Source: Gymnopilus junonius (Eukaryota > Basidiomycota > Agaricomycetes > Agaricales > Galerinaceae). From it: a DNA stretch of 51,835 nt. Under the pieces are notes generated by a model. The model was not told the DNA's origin. It did not search any database and saw only the letters and a list, made by a program, of their open reading frames with translations. Shown here in pieces: positions 33,665 to 46,500 of the stretch (positions are counted from its first letter, which is position 1; every line of letters starts with the position of its first letter). Location of the stretch: NCBI GenBank assembly GCA_015501075.1, contig JADNYJ010000246.1, forward strand, positions 1 through 51,835. Direction: 5' to 3'. Position numbers and translations under genes: made by a program.

Positions 33665-34569
33665 TCACCAGTAGCGTCGACGGCTGTGGCAGGTGAAGGA
33701 AGGTGTTGCTAAGCTGAAATTTACTTGGTTCCTACACTGAGCAGACAACGAGCAGGTAAAAAGCCCTATACATACGCAACGATGGCGATAGGTAAAGACA
33801 GCATTTAGCAAGGGATTGTTCTTCCGACTGTAGTCACTCAAATCTTCCGGAAGGCGCTCCATAACAAAAGTTGGACTGAAAATGGATGTCGGGCTGACTG
33901 GGATTGGGAGTTGGTAATGTGTCAGCGCCTCAAGGAATCTAAATTCAAGCAGTGCTTCTTGGTATGATGCTTGGACAGATGGATCGTCGAGAAAGTACGG
34001 CGTTGACTCCCTCAGCTCTCGAAATAGCCAGGAGACTCTCGGTTCCATATCAGTGCAGACATGGGATCGTTTCTCCCAAGCTGTCATCAGACAATCAGGA
34101 TTCAGGAACATAAACAAATTCGGCCTGGGGGTTAGTAGACCATTGTCAACCGTAAACAGCGCGTCAGGGCTGTTGTGACGAAACAAAGACCATGCCTAGG
34201 TCCGAAATTTTTCGAAAATAGACGTGTTGCATGGAGTGAAATGTACAAGAAAGCGGGACACACAGAATGCAGTCCAAATAAAGGTAAGATTTGAGTAATA
34301 ACCAGATTCCAAAGATCAAACCCAAGACCGAAATTCCAGTGGTCTATTGTATTGCAAGTGGCCGTACTAGGGAAATCCATGACCAAAGCTGACTCGATGA
34401 GAAAACTAGAACCAGACCGGTACCATACTAAGTACACATAACAGATGTCGACTGAGGCAGTACGCCACGTCGGTAAAGAGACGTCAGCGCAATGCCTGAG
34501 CTTGAAGCTTGGTGCTATGTAATTCGCAGGCGAGGAGGAGGTACAACTTGGGTACAACTCCAGGCGCAC
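33665..34569 (-). CDS. Conserved fungal protein of unknown function
   Basis: No named domain. Coding potential is clear from spliced frames: LELYPSCTSSSPANYIAPSF, KLRHCADVSLPTWRTASVDI, IDHWNFGLGFDLWNL, FSKNFGPRHGLCFVTTAL, then the longest exon with WEKRSHVCTDMEPRVSWLFR, YFLDDPSVQASYQEALLEFR and FMERLPEDLSDY-like sequence. I recall similar Trp-rich unknown proteins in Agaricales, but cannot name the family. The right-hand coordinate is the limit of the open frame at a GTG. A real ATG would be upstream (one candidate at 34619-34621 needs an intron), so the 5' end is uncertain. The 3' end near 33665 follows one or two small introns. Confidence 0.6.
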
Positions 34570-34621
34570 CAGAAAACAGTTGACACGGGTTCGGCTTACC
34601 CCGAAACCTATACAGTAGCAT

Positions 34622-35345
34622 GATGTATGTAAGCAAAGCGGCTAGTCTTCCTTCCGGCTTGGCTTATCCTTTGTCCCCTCCGCAACTTAATTATAGATGC
34701 CACTCTGCTTCGACCAATTTCTTTTGCCTTTGTTTCTTTCCAGCTGTTTCCGTGTGTTCCTTTCCAGTACGCTGTTTCCGAACTTCCCATGTCGTCCCTT
34801 CTTTTGTTCTGCTTGACGTAGCATTACGACCCCTCTAAGGCTCCTCCTGAAGCAACGCCTACCTCACTCTTATTCAGTTTGCGAAAGAAAATTTTCAGTC
34901 TCGCCACTTTTTGCCCTCGTACCTCCTCCTAACAATTCTGGAATTCCGCTTCCCCCAGTACCAGCAAATCCTGCTGTTCTATCCCTTCTCTCCTAGACTA
35001 TAAAATTAGAGCGGCAGTTCTCTTTTCTTAATTCTGCCTATGGTTGTTCCTGGTCGGCATCCTACATCTGTTTAACTGTGCGAGCGCCAAAGATCAACTA
35101 CTTATACTCGGCCAATTTTACGTCTGGTATGAAAACGAATCCATTGAATACTAATCTTTGTATTCTGATATCGCTGCTACCTGACCTGTTTGCCGAAGGC
35201 ACAATTTACTCGTCGCCGCCTTTCTCCTTGTCTGGCATGCTTTTTTTGTGCTGACGTTCTTCTGAATTCAAATATCTGTCTTGATCCCGGTGAAATATCG
35301 AACTTACCAAGCGCAGCAAGTCGACCATAATCGGCCACTCTAACG
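34622..35345. other. Intergenic between divergent genes
   Basis: No gene recognised. Pyrimidine-rich on the plus strand around 34840-35000. Confidence 0.45.
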
Positions 35346-35930
35346 ATGAAGAACGCCCATCTCAAGCTGTTGCTCATATTGAACATCACCCTCATCCATA
35401 TCCCCACTATGTTTAGTTTAGCGATCCCGAAAAGTGTTATCTCTGAGGTGTGCGGCTTGTTATTCGCCATTGCCATCGATTGCAGCGCAGGATATACATA
35501 TTTCTCTTTCAGCAACGCGCCCCCAGCACCTGTGCTGATCCGACCCAGGTTGAAGTATTTTTTGAGGGCTTCAGCCCTTCAAGCACCGCACATATCCTGC
35601 AAAGAATGACCGTATTCGTAGCCAGGATACCAACGGTAGCGATTGGCAGATTCAGCGAGAGGTATTTCAAGCCTGGGTCACTCCCCAGGAATTCACATTC
35701 CCCTTGTACGCTATGTACAATCCTACAATCATAGACTAAAGCTATCTCATATCACGAACGGTGAACCACCTCTGGCTGATGGACTCCAGGTGCTTGGGCC
35801 TGTAGCCTACATCTATGGTACTCAAATATGTTGGAGTATATTCCTTCTCACACTCTCCCGAGAAGTGGCGGGAGATCACTGGTACACAACATTGTCGAGT
35901 GAAAGAAGCGACTTTGTGTCTCTGGGCTGA
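35346..35930 (+). pseudogene. Decayed small secreted protein (DUF5648-like)
   Basis: The ATG at 35346 opens a signal-peptide-like leader (LKLLLILNITLIHIPTMFSLA). A likely intron follows at about 35445-35483. The next exon reads CADPTQVEVFFEGFSPSSTA and HILQRMTV. The following DTNGSDWQIQREVFQAWVTP and EFTFPLYAMYNPTIID are in another frame. A third frame holds LGPVAYIYGTQICWSI and GDHWYTTLSSERSDFVSLG. Repeats with PLYRLYN and DHFYTT are typical of DUF5648-type secreted proteins. At least two frame changes and a stop after PTIID break the gene. Family assignment is by memory of the motifs and is moderate. Confidence 0.55.
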
Positions 35931-36147
35931 GATACTTTTTTTATCACTACATAGACGACTTGCACAAAGTACATATGTACAGTGGAGGACTTCAAGGCAG
36001 ACAGGCCGTATGATCTAGATACACAAAAGTTTGTAAAGTGTCCCGTAAGCGTGTAGTGTCCTATATAAACCCTTATCAGAAAATATTGTCCAAACGAGAA
36101 TACCCTTCCAAAGCTCCGTCCATACATCACGCCACCCAGTATTGACA

Positions 36148-37336
36148 TTATAAATTCGCCAAAGAAAATGCCAGACATAAAGCGAGCAACGGAACTTGAA
36201 AAGAGGCCCGTGTTACAGCGGCGTTACCGCTTTGAGTAGGACCAGCCACGCCACTACTTCCCGTCTTAGAACCTGTCACTGAAGCACTGACAGTCGCGCT
36301 GGCCGGTTTAGTTATCGTTGGAGTAGGGGTCGAGCTGAATGAGATGGTCGAAGCACCGGGAACTGGCACTGGTGTTCCTCCACCGTAAATGTCAGTGCTC
36401 TGGAACTGACTGCAGAGAGAGCTTGCTGGAGGGGTAGCGGGACCTTGGCCAGGAGGGTTTTGCGAGTCGCCAGCGCATGATTCGAAAACGCCGTCCTTGG
36501 CATTGGAAGGAGCATTGAACCCGCATCCTTGGGTATCAAAGATGTGCTGGCAAAGGTTAGCGGCGTTCGCTCCCCGTGGGTCACACGCTTTGAAGCAGAA
36601 GGTATTGTCACCATTGAAACTTGAAGAGTAGGATGAGATGTACGTCAGAAACATGTACACGGGAAATAGAAGCAAATCTTACTTGTGCCATTCCTTAGCC
36701 TGTAAAAATGTTCCCGTCCATGCATTGGAGAAAACTAGCCCACCTATAGGGTTCCCCCTGTTATCCGCCCCGTGAGGATCCATCTCCCCACCATCGTCGC
36801 CTGCTACCATGTCGATCAGGCTCTGGTTCATGAAACCGACGACCTGGATATAATCAGGTGTCTTCGTTAACTGAACGCCGGTGAGTGTCCCAGGAGGCAT
36901 GATACGCGTTCCATGGCCTGGCCTAGTACACCAGGCGATCATTTCGCCTTCTATTTGTCCGACAGTCATTCCTGGCTGGGGAGGTGCCCAGATACAAAAA
37001 TCTGCCAGCTCATCGTTAGCAGAGCACAAATGTGAAATAAAAATACGCCGCATACCATCCAACGAATTGAGATACGAAGTCTGACAGAGCGAGTCGGGAC
37101 CCTCTGTGGTGGAATTACAGATATTGTAGCCGAGTTGTGGGCCACGTCCGGTGTCATCCGTGTCAACTTGGTAGGGCTGCCATTAGGTACGTATGAAATT
37201 TAAGCACGAAAAGGACATGAGGACAGAGAACACGCACGATGTTGAACCAACTAATGTTCTTGTCAACCAGCGGAGTGAATTGTCCGATTACGAGAGGCAG
37301 AGGAAGGGCCAGAAGCAAAGGTCGTAAAAAGTTCAT
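36148..37336 (-). CDS. Secreted protein similar to macrofage activating glycoprotein
   Basis: Extracellular basidiomycete protein family of unknown biochemical role. MNFLRPLLLALPLPLVIGQ, from the ATG at 37334-37336, is a signal peptide. Conserved features follow: DFCIWAPPQPGMTVGQIEGE, AWCTRPGHGTRIMPPGTLTG, KTPDYIQVVGF, GDDGGEMDPHGADNRGNPIG, FCFKACDPRGANAANLCQHI and FDTQGCGFNAPSNAKDGVFE. Many Cys suggest disulfides. After PPGQGPATPPA comes a Ser/Thr/Pro stretch and a hydrophobic C-terminus (FQVPLLALCLAFSLANL), suggesting a GPI anchor. The stop is at 36148-36150. Introns near 36610-36685, 36990-37055 and 37175-37240 keep frame as far as I can check. Confidence 0.8.
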
Positions 37337-38320
37337 GATGGACGTGAATGACAACCCGGAGCTGCCTGGAGTGGAAGCGAAGGGGAATGAAAAAAATGCA
37401 GAATGAGGCTGGGGGCAAGGGAAGGGAGAGGGAAAAGGTTCCGTTCATTACGCCCTTCTGATATATGTTCGACACAGGAGACTTGTCAGGGTTCTCGAGC
37501 CCTCGTGGGTGTGTTCGCACAGAGCCAATTTAGCACCGTCGAGGTCCGAAAAGGACTGGGCGCATATCATTCGTAAACCATCAACAAGGATTGTTGTGCG
37601 GAGAGAGAGACAATGGCATCCTGTAAAGCAATTCTTGAGCGTAAGGACCGCAAAGAATACCAGCGGTATTCATGAACTGAAACTTTACTGCTGCTCGTTT
37701 ACGGTGACAAAAAAAGTTCACAGCCATTTTGCTACATGAACTAAATTTGGCACGCCAAGGAAAGGAAATCATCACCTGACTCTAAGTAAAGTCTAGACCG
37801 CCGACGACCTTTACCGTAAAGCGAGAACAAAAGCGGAACTTGTGTGGTACGTCTGAGTCATTCCATCGCTTTCCGCAACAAGCTGCAGCCTTTTCAAATC
37901 ACTTCATAGAAAGTTCATATGATCTGACAAAATTACCTTTGGAAAGTTGTCAGGCAAACCGCTCGTGATAGTTACTGCATGCATATTTTCTTGATATTTT
38001 CCACTGCACCGCAATCAGTTACTCGAACACCAGCTTCCAAGGTCCTTCCCTAGCACTTTCAAATTTCGTCCTGTGGTATATGAAGAAACGAGTCCAGGCC
38101 GGGTTTCATGTTCCGTAGTACGTAGTTGATAGGCTTTGGCGCCTTACAATACGCAGGACAGCGTAGCAATCTTCTGGCAGGAAGCAGTTGGCACCATCGC
38201 CCACGCAGCTCCCCGTGCACGTTCTCAAATCATGACACAATCTAGAACATATCTTTCTATGCGTTGGTCCAAAAGAAGTGTCGCCAATCCTACACAGTCG
38301 AAGGCAAAATATTGTGTTCG
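37337..38320. other. Intergenic stretch
   Basis: Promoter of the secreted protein gene at the left. Several short open frames are without domains. Nothing recognised. Confidence 0.5.
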
Positions 38321-39011
38321 CTAGGACAATCGCTCGGAGCCATCACTAGAGTCCCTTCCAATGCCGCGTTTCGACACATGCCGTGTCTTCCTACTGGCCC
38401 TCGCAGTTGAGTATGGAGATGTCGTTCGATGTTCCACGTCCGTCGGAGAGGGCGAATGATGCTCATGCCCCGAAGTAGTCGCTAGAGTTTCTCTTGAAAT
38501 ACGAGGTAGAGGGTAAGGTCGGGAAGACTCGTGGTGCATCCTCATACTTCGTTGGAGGTCGTCTAGGTCCATCCGAAATGCTAGTCTCTCCAGGGGAAGC
38601 GACGACGTATGGTGGACAGTTGTCAGAGATGTGGCGATAGGTCGAGGAGGCACAGACGCCTTGGTACGGCTCCCTGATATGCTCTCAGTGAGTATTCAAG
38701 AAGATCCGTGCCATGCACAGCAGCAAGAGATGAAACCTACGATGTGAATCGATTCGCTTTCGTGACTTCTTCCTTGCCTTCGATTTGGTTTCTTCTGAAG
38801 AAAGGCGTTATTGGCGATGGGTCGAAGAGAGTCGCCCAAAAAACCTACCGCGAGAAGGATCGATAGAAGGTGCCACGTCCTTGAGAATCTCTTGGTCGCG
38901 GTAGTCATGCTCATCATGAGCCCTGGATGAACTGGGCCCCGGGTTGTTGTCAACTCGAAAATCATCAGCGACGGCGTGGGGTATAACAGAAGGTTCAGCG
39001 AAAATATCCAT
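38321..39011 (-). CDS. Hypothetical basic, Ser/Arg-rich protein
   Basis: Probable start at 39009-39011 (MDIFAEPSVIPHAVADDFRV). Exon 1 ends near 38849 at a GTAGGT donor. A short exon rich in Lys and Arg (KARKKSRKRIDSH) resembles a nuclear localisation signal. The last exon (38321-38690) reads LAFRMDLDDLQRSMRMHHES and a Ser/Arg/His-rich tail ending SDGSERLS. No known domain. The last splice junction does not keep phase with the sites I chose, so the model is approximate. It may be a small nuclear protein, but this is weak inference. Confidence 0.45.
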
Positions 39012-42000
39012 GTTCGAGGAGGCAAAAGGGAAACCGAGAGGAAGCACCGCCGGGAGGGAAGACAACAGTTAACAAAAGGGGAGGGGGCCAATCAGCCATA
39101 CCCACTGTCGAAGCCATCTAGAGCTTTCTGTGCTTGGGGTCTAGCCGTAGAATAGAACTGACGCCTACAAAAAACTTCAGCATCATGGCATGGATCGGTC
39201 TAGAGCAGGTGGCTGTGTGGATTTACACCAATCAGAGAGTTGAATCCTACTCCACAGACCTTATTGGACGGATATAAAAAAGCCCCAAGGACCTTTTGTG
39301 GCAGATCGGGATAGCCATGCTCTTAGAAAAGAGAACGATTACAAGAATAAGTAAAGGTGTCATACTTTACAAGGAAGTCGCCTCACAGAGAAAACCGGTT
39401 TCGAAGGGAAATTCTTATTTCAGTCGCCGACTCGCCGCTTACTGACTCGTTTGTTTGTACAATGCCCTCGATTGGAAAAAACTTTGTTTGGCCCAAGTTC
39501 GGCCTTATCTACATAAATGAGATGAGGACGTGCTGCCGCTACCGCATTAGTGAGCCAATATTTCGAGAAATATCCATTCTCATGTACAGAGCTTGCCATT
39601 CATGTGAAAGAGGCATCCGAATAAATGTTAGATCGAGTTGGGGGGGACCGGGAGTGAAACAAGAACTCGCCGCAAGGGACCATCAACGGTGGAGTGCAAG
39701 CCGGCCTAGACCGAGGCTGTGGGTCCTTCAAGGACGGCACCGGCCGAATGGATCACACAAAGGCAGTCACCCTCGTGCAAACCTCAAGCTCCTTGTGCTA
39801 CCTCTTCCATTTAATAACCACAGACACACCATTAATGATGTACAATCCGGCTCCTTTCACATTTTTGTCCTTATGGGCGGACTAGTTTTAGGGCCGTCCG
39901 CCCGACAGGCTCCACGCTGCGGAGCTTCGGAAGAACTACGGCCGACCTAGGCCTAACATTCTCCTTCTAATTTGACGTACATTGAGAAAGTACTTTTTTT
40001 TAGCCGCTCTGACTCTGCAATATAACGTATGCTTTTTCCCAGATGCAGTACTCTGGATCTTAGTTGTTCAAGTGGTAGAGCCAAATATTCCAATTGACGT
40101 TATGGTTTACAAATGTTCTGATATCATTGACTCGAAAAAAGTATCAAATAATGATGTTTCCGCATTGGGATAAATAGGATCTACGCAGGCGTGTCTGGCC
40201 TGATATACTGATCCCTGGTATATGGCTCATTATAATCTTTGGATCGTTCAGTGGTCGAGAAAGTATCCTCCTGGCGGTGAGGCTCTACATGATCGTTCTG
40301 TTTCCTCTCATAGACGTCGCTCAAATCACCTCTTTACTTTATAGTATCACATAAAATTGAGCATATCGTCTCCAGATTTACTCAAGTACAATCTGGATGT
40401 GGTTGTTCATCATGTACAGCCTAAGACAATAATGGAATACGTCCGGACCAATCTCATTTTTGATGCATGAGGAATTCTTTAACCCAGCTTCGGTCTAGTT
40501 GTTTCTAACGATGGTTCTCAAGAGATAAGGCGCCATTGAATTAAAGATCTGCGCACGCTCAACTTGTCATTATTCTCTTGAAGCCTGTCATCAGACTCCA
40601 GGCCTTTGAGATTGTGCAGCCTAGGCCGTAAATGACATTTAGGAAGTTACAGCGTAGTTAGAGTCTACCTAAATAGTTTGGCACCTTCCCAAGATCGTAT
40701 TCTAGATTCTAATATCGTCTCTTGCATGAAAATCTTATAAACTTTTCCGAAATGTATAATATATGTAAAAAAAATCAACCAATATAGCAAAGACTATAAA
40801 TTAATGTTTCTTGAGAATGTCAAGCATACAAAAATACATGTATCTCTCAGCGACAAGTCAACTTACTAAGACGCGGAGCTCCGGTGTGGGATATGCTAAG
40901 CCTGTGAGTTAGGAACGCATGCTTGATCTAGTCATCGAAGTGTCTAGGTAATGGTTTGGGCTCGAGAGGCTGGGCTAGATTTTTCACTCCTTCGCTTTGC
41001 AAGAACCTCAATTGACATTTCTAAAAAGAGGACCATGATGCGACGAGTCAACTAATTGTTCGGAAGCACGACCCATGGGAGGTGACGTCTATACTGGAGA
41101 ATTCCGACTGCATGGCGAATTGACAAATGACCGACTTTCGAGGATCCAAATTCTGGTACGTCAACAGATACTAAGAGCTGCGTGGAATATGACGGCACAA
41201 TACGAAGAAATGTCACTAGAGTTGTGAGGAGAGGCGCCCAAGTTGACGGAGTTTAATCGAATTTAAAGTTCGGCAGGCCGGAGAGCGACGACGTAAGTTA
41301 GTAACAGACACAAATACATGTGGTCGCCGATTGCCTCCGCCTTCCATTTTGTTTCTCATCTCCTCTGTCCATGTATACGCTCCGAGCTCAAGCTACGCGG
41401 TTATACTCATTCATAATGGAAGTCCTGACATGAGAGATTGGCGCTTGGTTGTTCCCGGGGAAAATCGGACGACAGGTACGCTTTTTTCGTTCGACGAATC
41501 AAGTTCTTACTGACTCTTTTTCCTTTGCTTTCGAGCTGCCCGTTTAAGATCCAGTCAACACTGGTATGAAGATGTGGTAACCTTACATTACCTTGCGCTG
41601 GAAAATCTTACCAACTTGTGAACCAAAGTTTGGCCCTAACGGCAGGGTTGCAAACGACAGAATAGAATGGACTCTTTGAGTCGCATTGCATGTGAGGTTA
41701 GCAATTATCACGTTCTCCTTTCATTCACGTGGACTCGCTGATCTCAGGCCTTACACGTAGGGATACACTCTGAGATCTGAACAATCGTAAACAGGGCATA
41801 GTAAAGAGCATCTTTTCATGCGATTGGTCTGGTCTTCTTCTGCGGCTCAGATTGTTATCCATGCCATTCTTTCGTCCAGAATATCATATTTTCGCTCCAA
41901 ATTGAACAGTGCTGAATGAGAAATGAGGGCGTGCTACATTCATTCAACAGACTGGACGAGTTGAAGCACAGCACCCGCGGACTATAAGCAGGTGGCTGCT

Positions 42001-43561
42001 CTGATTGTTCGATCCCATTCTCTTCCTTTCCGGTAAGCATATCTTCCTTTAGTACCAATCTTGATATTCCGTGTCTCTTGTCTTGCTTGACCCATTGTTC
42101 TGTTGGAACAAGTGCTCCTCGCAACGCACCAAACAAGGATGAGAAGACGTCACTAGCAAACTTGCAGAGTGAGAAAATTGAATCGTGTAAGTCATTTCCC
42201 GTTGAATAAATAGGCCACTGTTAAAGCTAGATATGCGACTAGTGGAATAGGAAGATACATCTTCAAACGGTGTTCCCAGAGAGCAAGGCGTAAATGGCAA
42301 TTCGTGTTTTACGCCAACTTCCCTCTTCTCATCTGGTTTCAACGTTCTCATTCCGTCTTAGGAGCATGACGGAAGCTCTCAAGTGCATTCTCATTCTCCT
42401 TTCTTCGCGTCACATCGGCGGCCAGCCTTCAACGATAATTGGTAATCATCAGTGGCTCAAAAGTCGGTACGTCTTCGGCCAAATACCTGGGGTCACGAAT
42501 CTAGGTATGCCTATCCAAGCATCAAGGTGCGAGTAAGGTAAATATACCCGTATGAACCTGTCTTTGCTCACTATTTATATCAATAACGAGCATGTCAATC
42601 CATCACAATGATCAGTGGTGAGAAAATTTTAATGAAAATTTGGACGTATTGAACTGGATCCACACGCGTTTTTCACGGACCTTTCTCAGCAGTTCCAAAA
42701 TAACCCTAAACAGCGCTGACGCCACTCAATTCTGAGAGTTGCTTGTGCTCCCCCGTGCTATTTTCAAATTCACAATGAATAGATATAGATATGTTTGTGG
42801 CGCTTCCGAGGAGATGCCCTGAAATCACTCCGCAGCGCTGCTCTGCTGGGGCTGATGGTGCAATTTCGTGTAACACCTGTCAGCAGTGGATAAAGGAGGT
42901 GATGTATTCTTGTGTACGCTGCTTGGTTGCCCGAGCAATCATTCAGTATACTGACTGCTGATCTACATCAGGTGCGAAACGTTTTATATTATCTGCTATC
43001 TCTTCGTGAGTACTTGATTGCTTTATGCTTATACGATCAATAAAACGTACGATACTTTTCAAGTCTCCGTAACTGCTGGACTATAGGCTTGGGCGCTTGT
43101 TGAACACTTAAATATCCTGTTCTTAAGGACGGAATTTCCTTGTCAATTTTTTGGTGCGTGCCTTCAATGCACACGCAAGCTCTCACTCTCAGACGCGATA
43201 ACATCTTAACGGCGCAGAAACTAGGTCTGTAACTGATAAAGGCTGTCGAGATTGCTTCTCCATATGCAATATGCAGCCTTACTTGTCGTCGACAATATCA
43301 ACTTTTATCGACCAGTTTGTTCCTGGCCAAGTCAATCGACCTGTAACTTTCATGCATATAATCTTGTTATCTTCCAATGGCAATAGAAACGCTTCTGAGA
43401 ACGGAATTAGGAAAACGTTTGCCAATGGCAATAGAGACGCATTCCTATTTATAGGTGCGGCGTCGAGTGGAAACATTTTGTCCAAACATCAGTTGAGTGA
43501 TTTTCGCCGTTCTTTTAGAGCGATGTTTGATATTCGATTCGAAAACATGCTATCTCCCTCT
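39012..43561. other. Gene-poor region, 4.5 kb
   Basis: No gene I can defend. A plus-strand open frame around 39462-39950 (from an ATG) has no domain and no splice context. A minus-strand exon-like frame at 41855-42217 is listed separately. From 40200 to 41300 the sequence is A/T-rich with stops in all frames. The open frame from the ATG at 43271 is in frame with the P-type ATPase start at 43562 and could be a longer N-terminus, but its repetitive Asn-rich text looks unlike that family. Confidence 0.5.
41855..42217 (-). other. Possible exon of an unknown gene
   Basis: After a good acceptor (tttaacag) the minus strand is open for 120 codons: WPIYSTGNDLHDSIFSLCKF, FGALRGALVPTEQWVKQ, LVLKEDMLTGKEENG and EQSEQPPAYSP (a PPxY motif). 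A preceding frame (42230-42351) begins MRTLKPDEKREVG. No family recognised. It could be a gene remnant or chance. Confidence 0.3.
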
Positions 43562-46500
43562 ATGGCTCCTCAGCAGACGCAGAAATCCTTTGAAAATGAA
43601 GCATCACACGACGTGCAGATTCAGTAAAGAAGCGCTTCTTTCCGCAGTAACGTTATTTGCTAATTTGCTGGCTTTAAAGGTATCGAACACTGTCGATCCA
43701 TGTAGAGGAGAAGCTTACCGCCAAGACGCCGGCGGACCAAGCTGATGCCATCCGCGAGATCGACATACACACTGTGCCGGTTGACCTGGTGTACCAGAGG
43801 TTCTCTACGTCTCCAACGTTAGGTCTTGAATCTCCTGCTGTCAGTCGTCGTATGCAAACGTTCGGCAAGAATATCATATCTCCGCCGAAGACTCAATATT
43901 GGAAGAAGGGCCTCAACTACGTCTTTGGAGGGTTCAACTTTCTCATGTGGATCGCCTTCATTGTTACAATCGTAAGTCCGCTTGCATTCATCTACAAAAC
44001 TGCCTTTAACACCTTTTTTTCTATCTAGCTCTCCTATAAACCTCTCGGGGAGCCTGACCCGGCCATATTCAATCTGGGCGTAGCCATCCTTCTAGTCAGT
44101 TATTTCTCAATATTTATTTGAACAGTATAAACACTCACTTCGAAGTTCACTCGATACCTCTAGTTGCTGGTCATCATCGTCTCAGCAACATTCTATGCCG
44201 TCGTTGACTTCCATGCCTCGAGGATTATGAAGTCCATCAGAGGGTTAATTGCAGAAGAGGCAACCGTCGTTCGGGATGGGGAGCAGAAGACTGTTGCTGC
44301 CACCGATATCGTGGTCGGTGATTTAGTCCTTTTAACCCTTGTGAGTTGCAATATCCATTTCCCTACTTGTGCTTATAGCCTTCTTAGGGTAACCGTGTTC
44401 CCGCCGATATTCGGATTGTGGAGGCGTCCTCTGACCTTCGTTTTGATCGTTCTCTTCTCACTGGAGAGAGGTGCGTTCTTATCTTGATTACTCTTAAGCA
44501 CCGATTTTTCTGAAACCCTTCAAAGTGATATGATCCCTGGATCCGTTCATTCGACTTCGGAAAACGCAATGGAGACACGCAATCTGGCACTTACATCTAC
44601 TTTTGTCGTTCAAGGAAAATGCACGGGCGTTGTTTTCGCCACTGGTGATAGAACCATCATGGGCAGGATCGTGGCGATGTCGGGCGAGACGAAGTTTAAG
44701 CTCACAACGGTGCAGAAGGAAGTCTGGTTCTTCACAAAGATTATTTCGGCTGTCGCTTTAGGCCTTTTCTGCATTGCCATAATCGTTTGGGCCGCTTGGT
44801 TGAAGAAGACATTTCCAGGATTCGAATCAGCTAGTGAGGCCATTATTAACTCCATTGGATGCCTCACAGCGTTCGTGCCTCAGGTAAGATCTCTCATAGT
44901 TTCCGTGTCGTTGACTCATACTTTTGTACAGGGTTTACCGGTCTGCGTGGCTCTCTCTTTAACTATCGTTGCCAGGCGAATGGCTGCTCGCCACGTCCTT
45001 GTGAAGAACCTCGCTACTATCGAAACCCTTGGATGTATGTCAGTTTTGTGTTCCGATAAGACCGGTACACTCACGGAGGGAAACATGGTTTGTTCCATTT
45101 ATTTCTTATTGATGAATGATGCTGAATTCCCGTAATTATCAGAGTGTTAGGAGATTGGCTGTTTCTGATGCTGAGTGCTCACTCGAAGCGGATGAAGCGG
45201 ATGTAAACCCCTTCAAGCCTCAAGCCGCTGTGTCCCTGAAGTCGTCACCTCCACTTCCGCAACTCGCTCTTATTGCTCGCTTCTGCAACGGTGCCAAATT
45301 TGAAGGAGACATGGACGGCCTCTCGGTTTCACAACGTGCTATCAAGGGCGATCCTACGGATACTGCTGTTCTTCGATTCGCTGAAGAGTCGCTCCATAGG
45401 TGCTTCTCGATGGACCAGAGCGCCGACGTATTGACCACTTTACTGGAGACCAACAAGAAGATTTTCGAAATTCCTTTCAATTCACGCAACAAATGGATGA
45501 TGAGTCTCGTTAGAGAAGATACCAAGTCGGGCTCTCCAGAGCCGTGGATGCTCATCAAGGGCGCTCCTGATATTTTATTCCCCTCCGTCTCGTTTATCCT
45601 CGACTCAACTGGTGCTGCTGTGCCATTCCACGCCGACCACCAGTCTCGGCTCTCTCAGCTTCAGCATCAATGGAGTTCTGAAGGCCAACGAGTTATAGCC
45701 GTCTGCAAGCGTTCTTTGGATGCTCTCAAACTTTCCACTGACCAGACGGATCTGGAGGAAATGCTGTATGATGAAATCAGAGATCTCACTCTTGTTGGCC
45801 TTATCAGCATACGGGACCCTCCTCGTGCGGATGTGAAAGGAGCTGTGAGGATTATCAGGGCCGCAGGCGTCAGAGTGTTCATGGTAACAGGCGACTTCAT
45901 GATTACGGCTGTGGCGATCGCCAAACAGGTATGGATTGTATCTCAATAACGGTGGGGTCTTTCGAACTTATGCATCCTTCCAGGTCGGTATCATCTCACA
46001 GGATCGTTATGACACCATCAGAAGTCTTGCACGGCCAGAGATAAGTGACGATGAAAAGAAACCAAAGGAAATATCATTGTCGTTGGTTGGCGCAGCTGAT
46101 ATGAAGCCCACGGAGGACGATCCATAAGGGCCCTGGTGTTAACAGGAGAGGATGTGGAACGGCTTACAGCAGCGGACTGGAATGTCGTTCTTACTGATTA
46201 TACGGAGATCGTGTTCGCCCGGACCACTCCAGAGCAGAAAATGTTGATTGTGGAGGAGACAAAGAAGAGAGGTGATAACATCGTCGCTGTGGTGCGTTGT
46301 GATATCTTTGGAAGCATTCTGCCGCCTGAATGCGCTTGTAGACTGGCGATGGGGTCAATGATGCTCCGGCATTGAAGGCAAGCGACATTGGCATCGCTAT
46401 GGGAAGGTATGTCTCTACTAAACAATCATTGATGCTCCGATGTCTTATCTAACTAACTAATTAGCGGGAGCGACGTCGCGAAAGAAGCCGGTGCGTCTTC

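Noticed and set aside
39357..39950. Long plus-strand open frame (about 160 codons from an ATG near 39462)
   Set aside because: No domain, no splice sites that link it to another exon, odd composition and a plausible competing frame. Probably chance or an old repeat.
40060..40085. tRNA A-box-like sequence (gtggtagagc)
   Set aside because: No B box at the right distance and no cloverleaf could be drawn.
43271..43561. Longer N-terminus for the P-type ATPase from the ATG at 43271
   Set aside because: In frame, but Asn-rich and repetitive and unlike the family; the start at 43562 gives a typical N-terminus. Kept only as an alternative.
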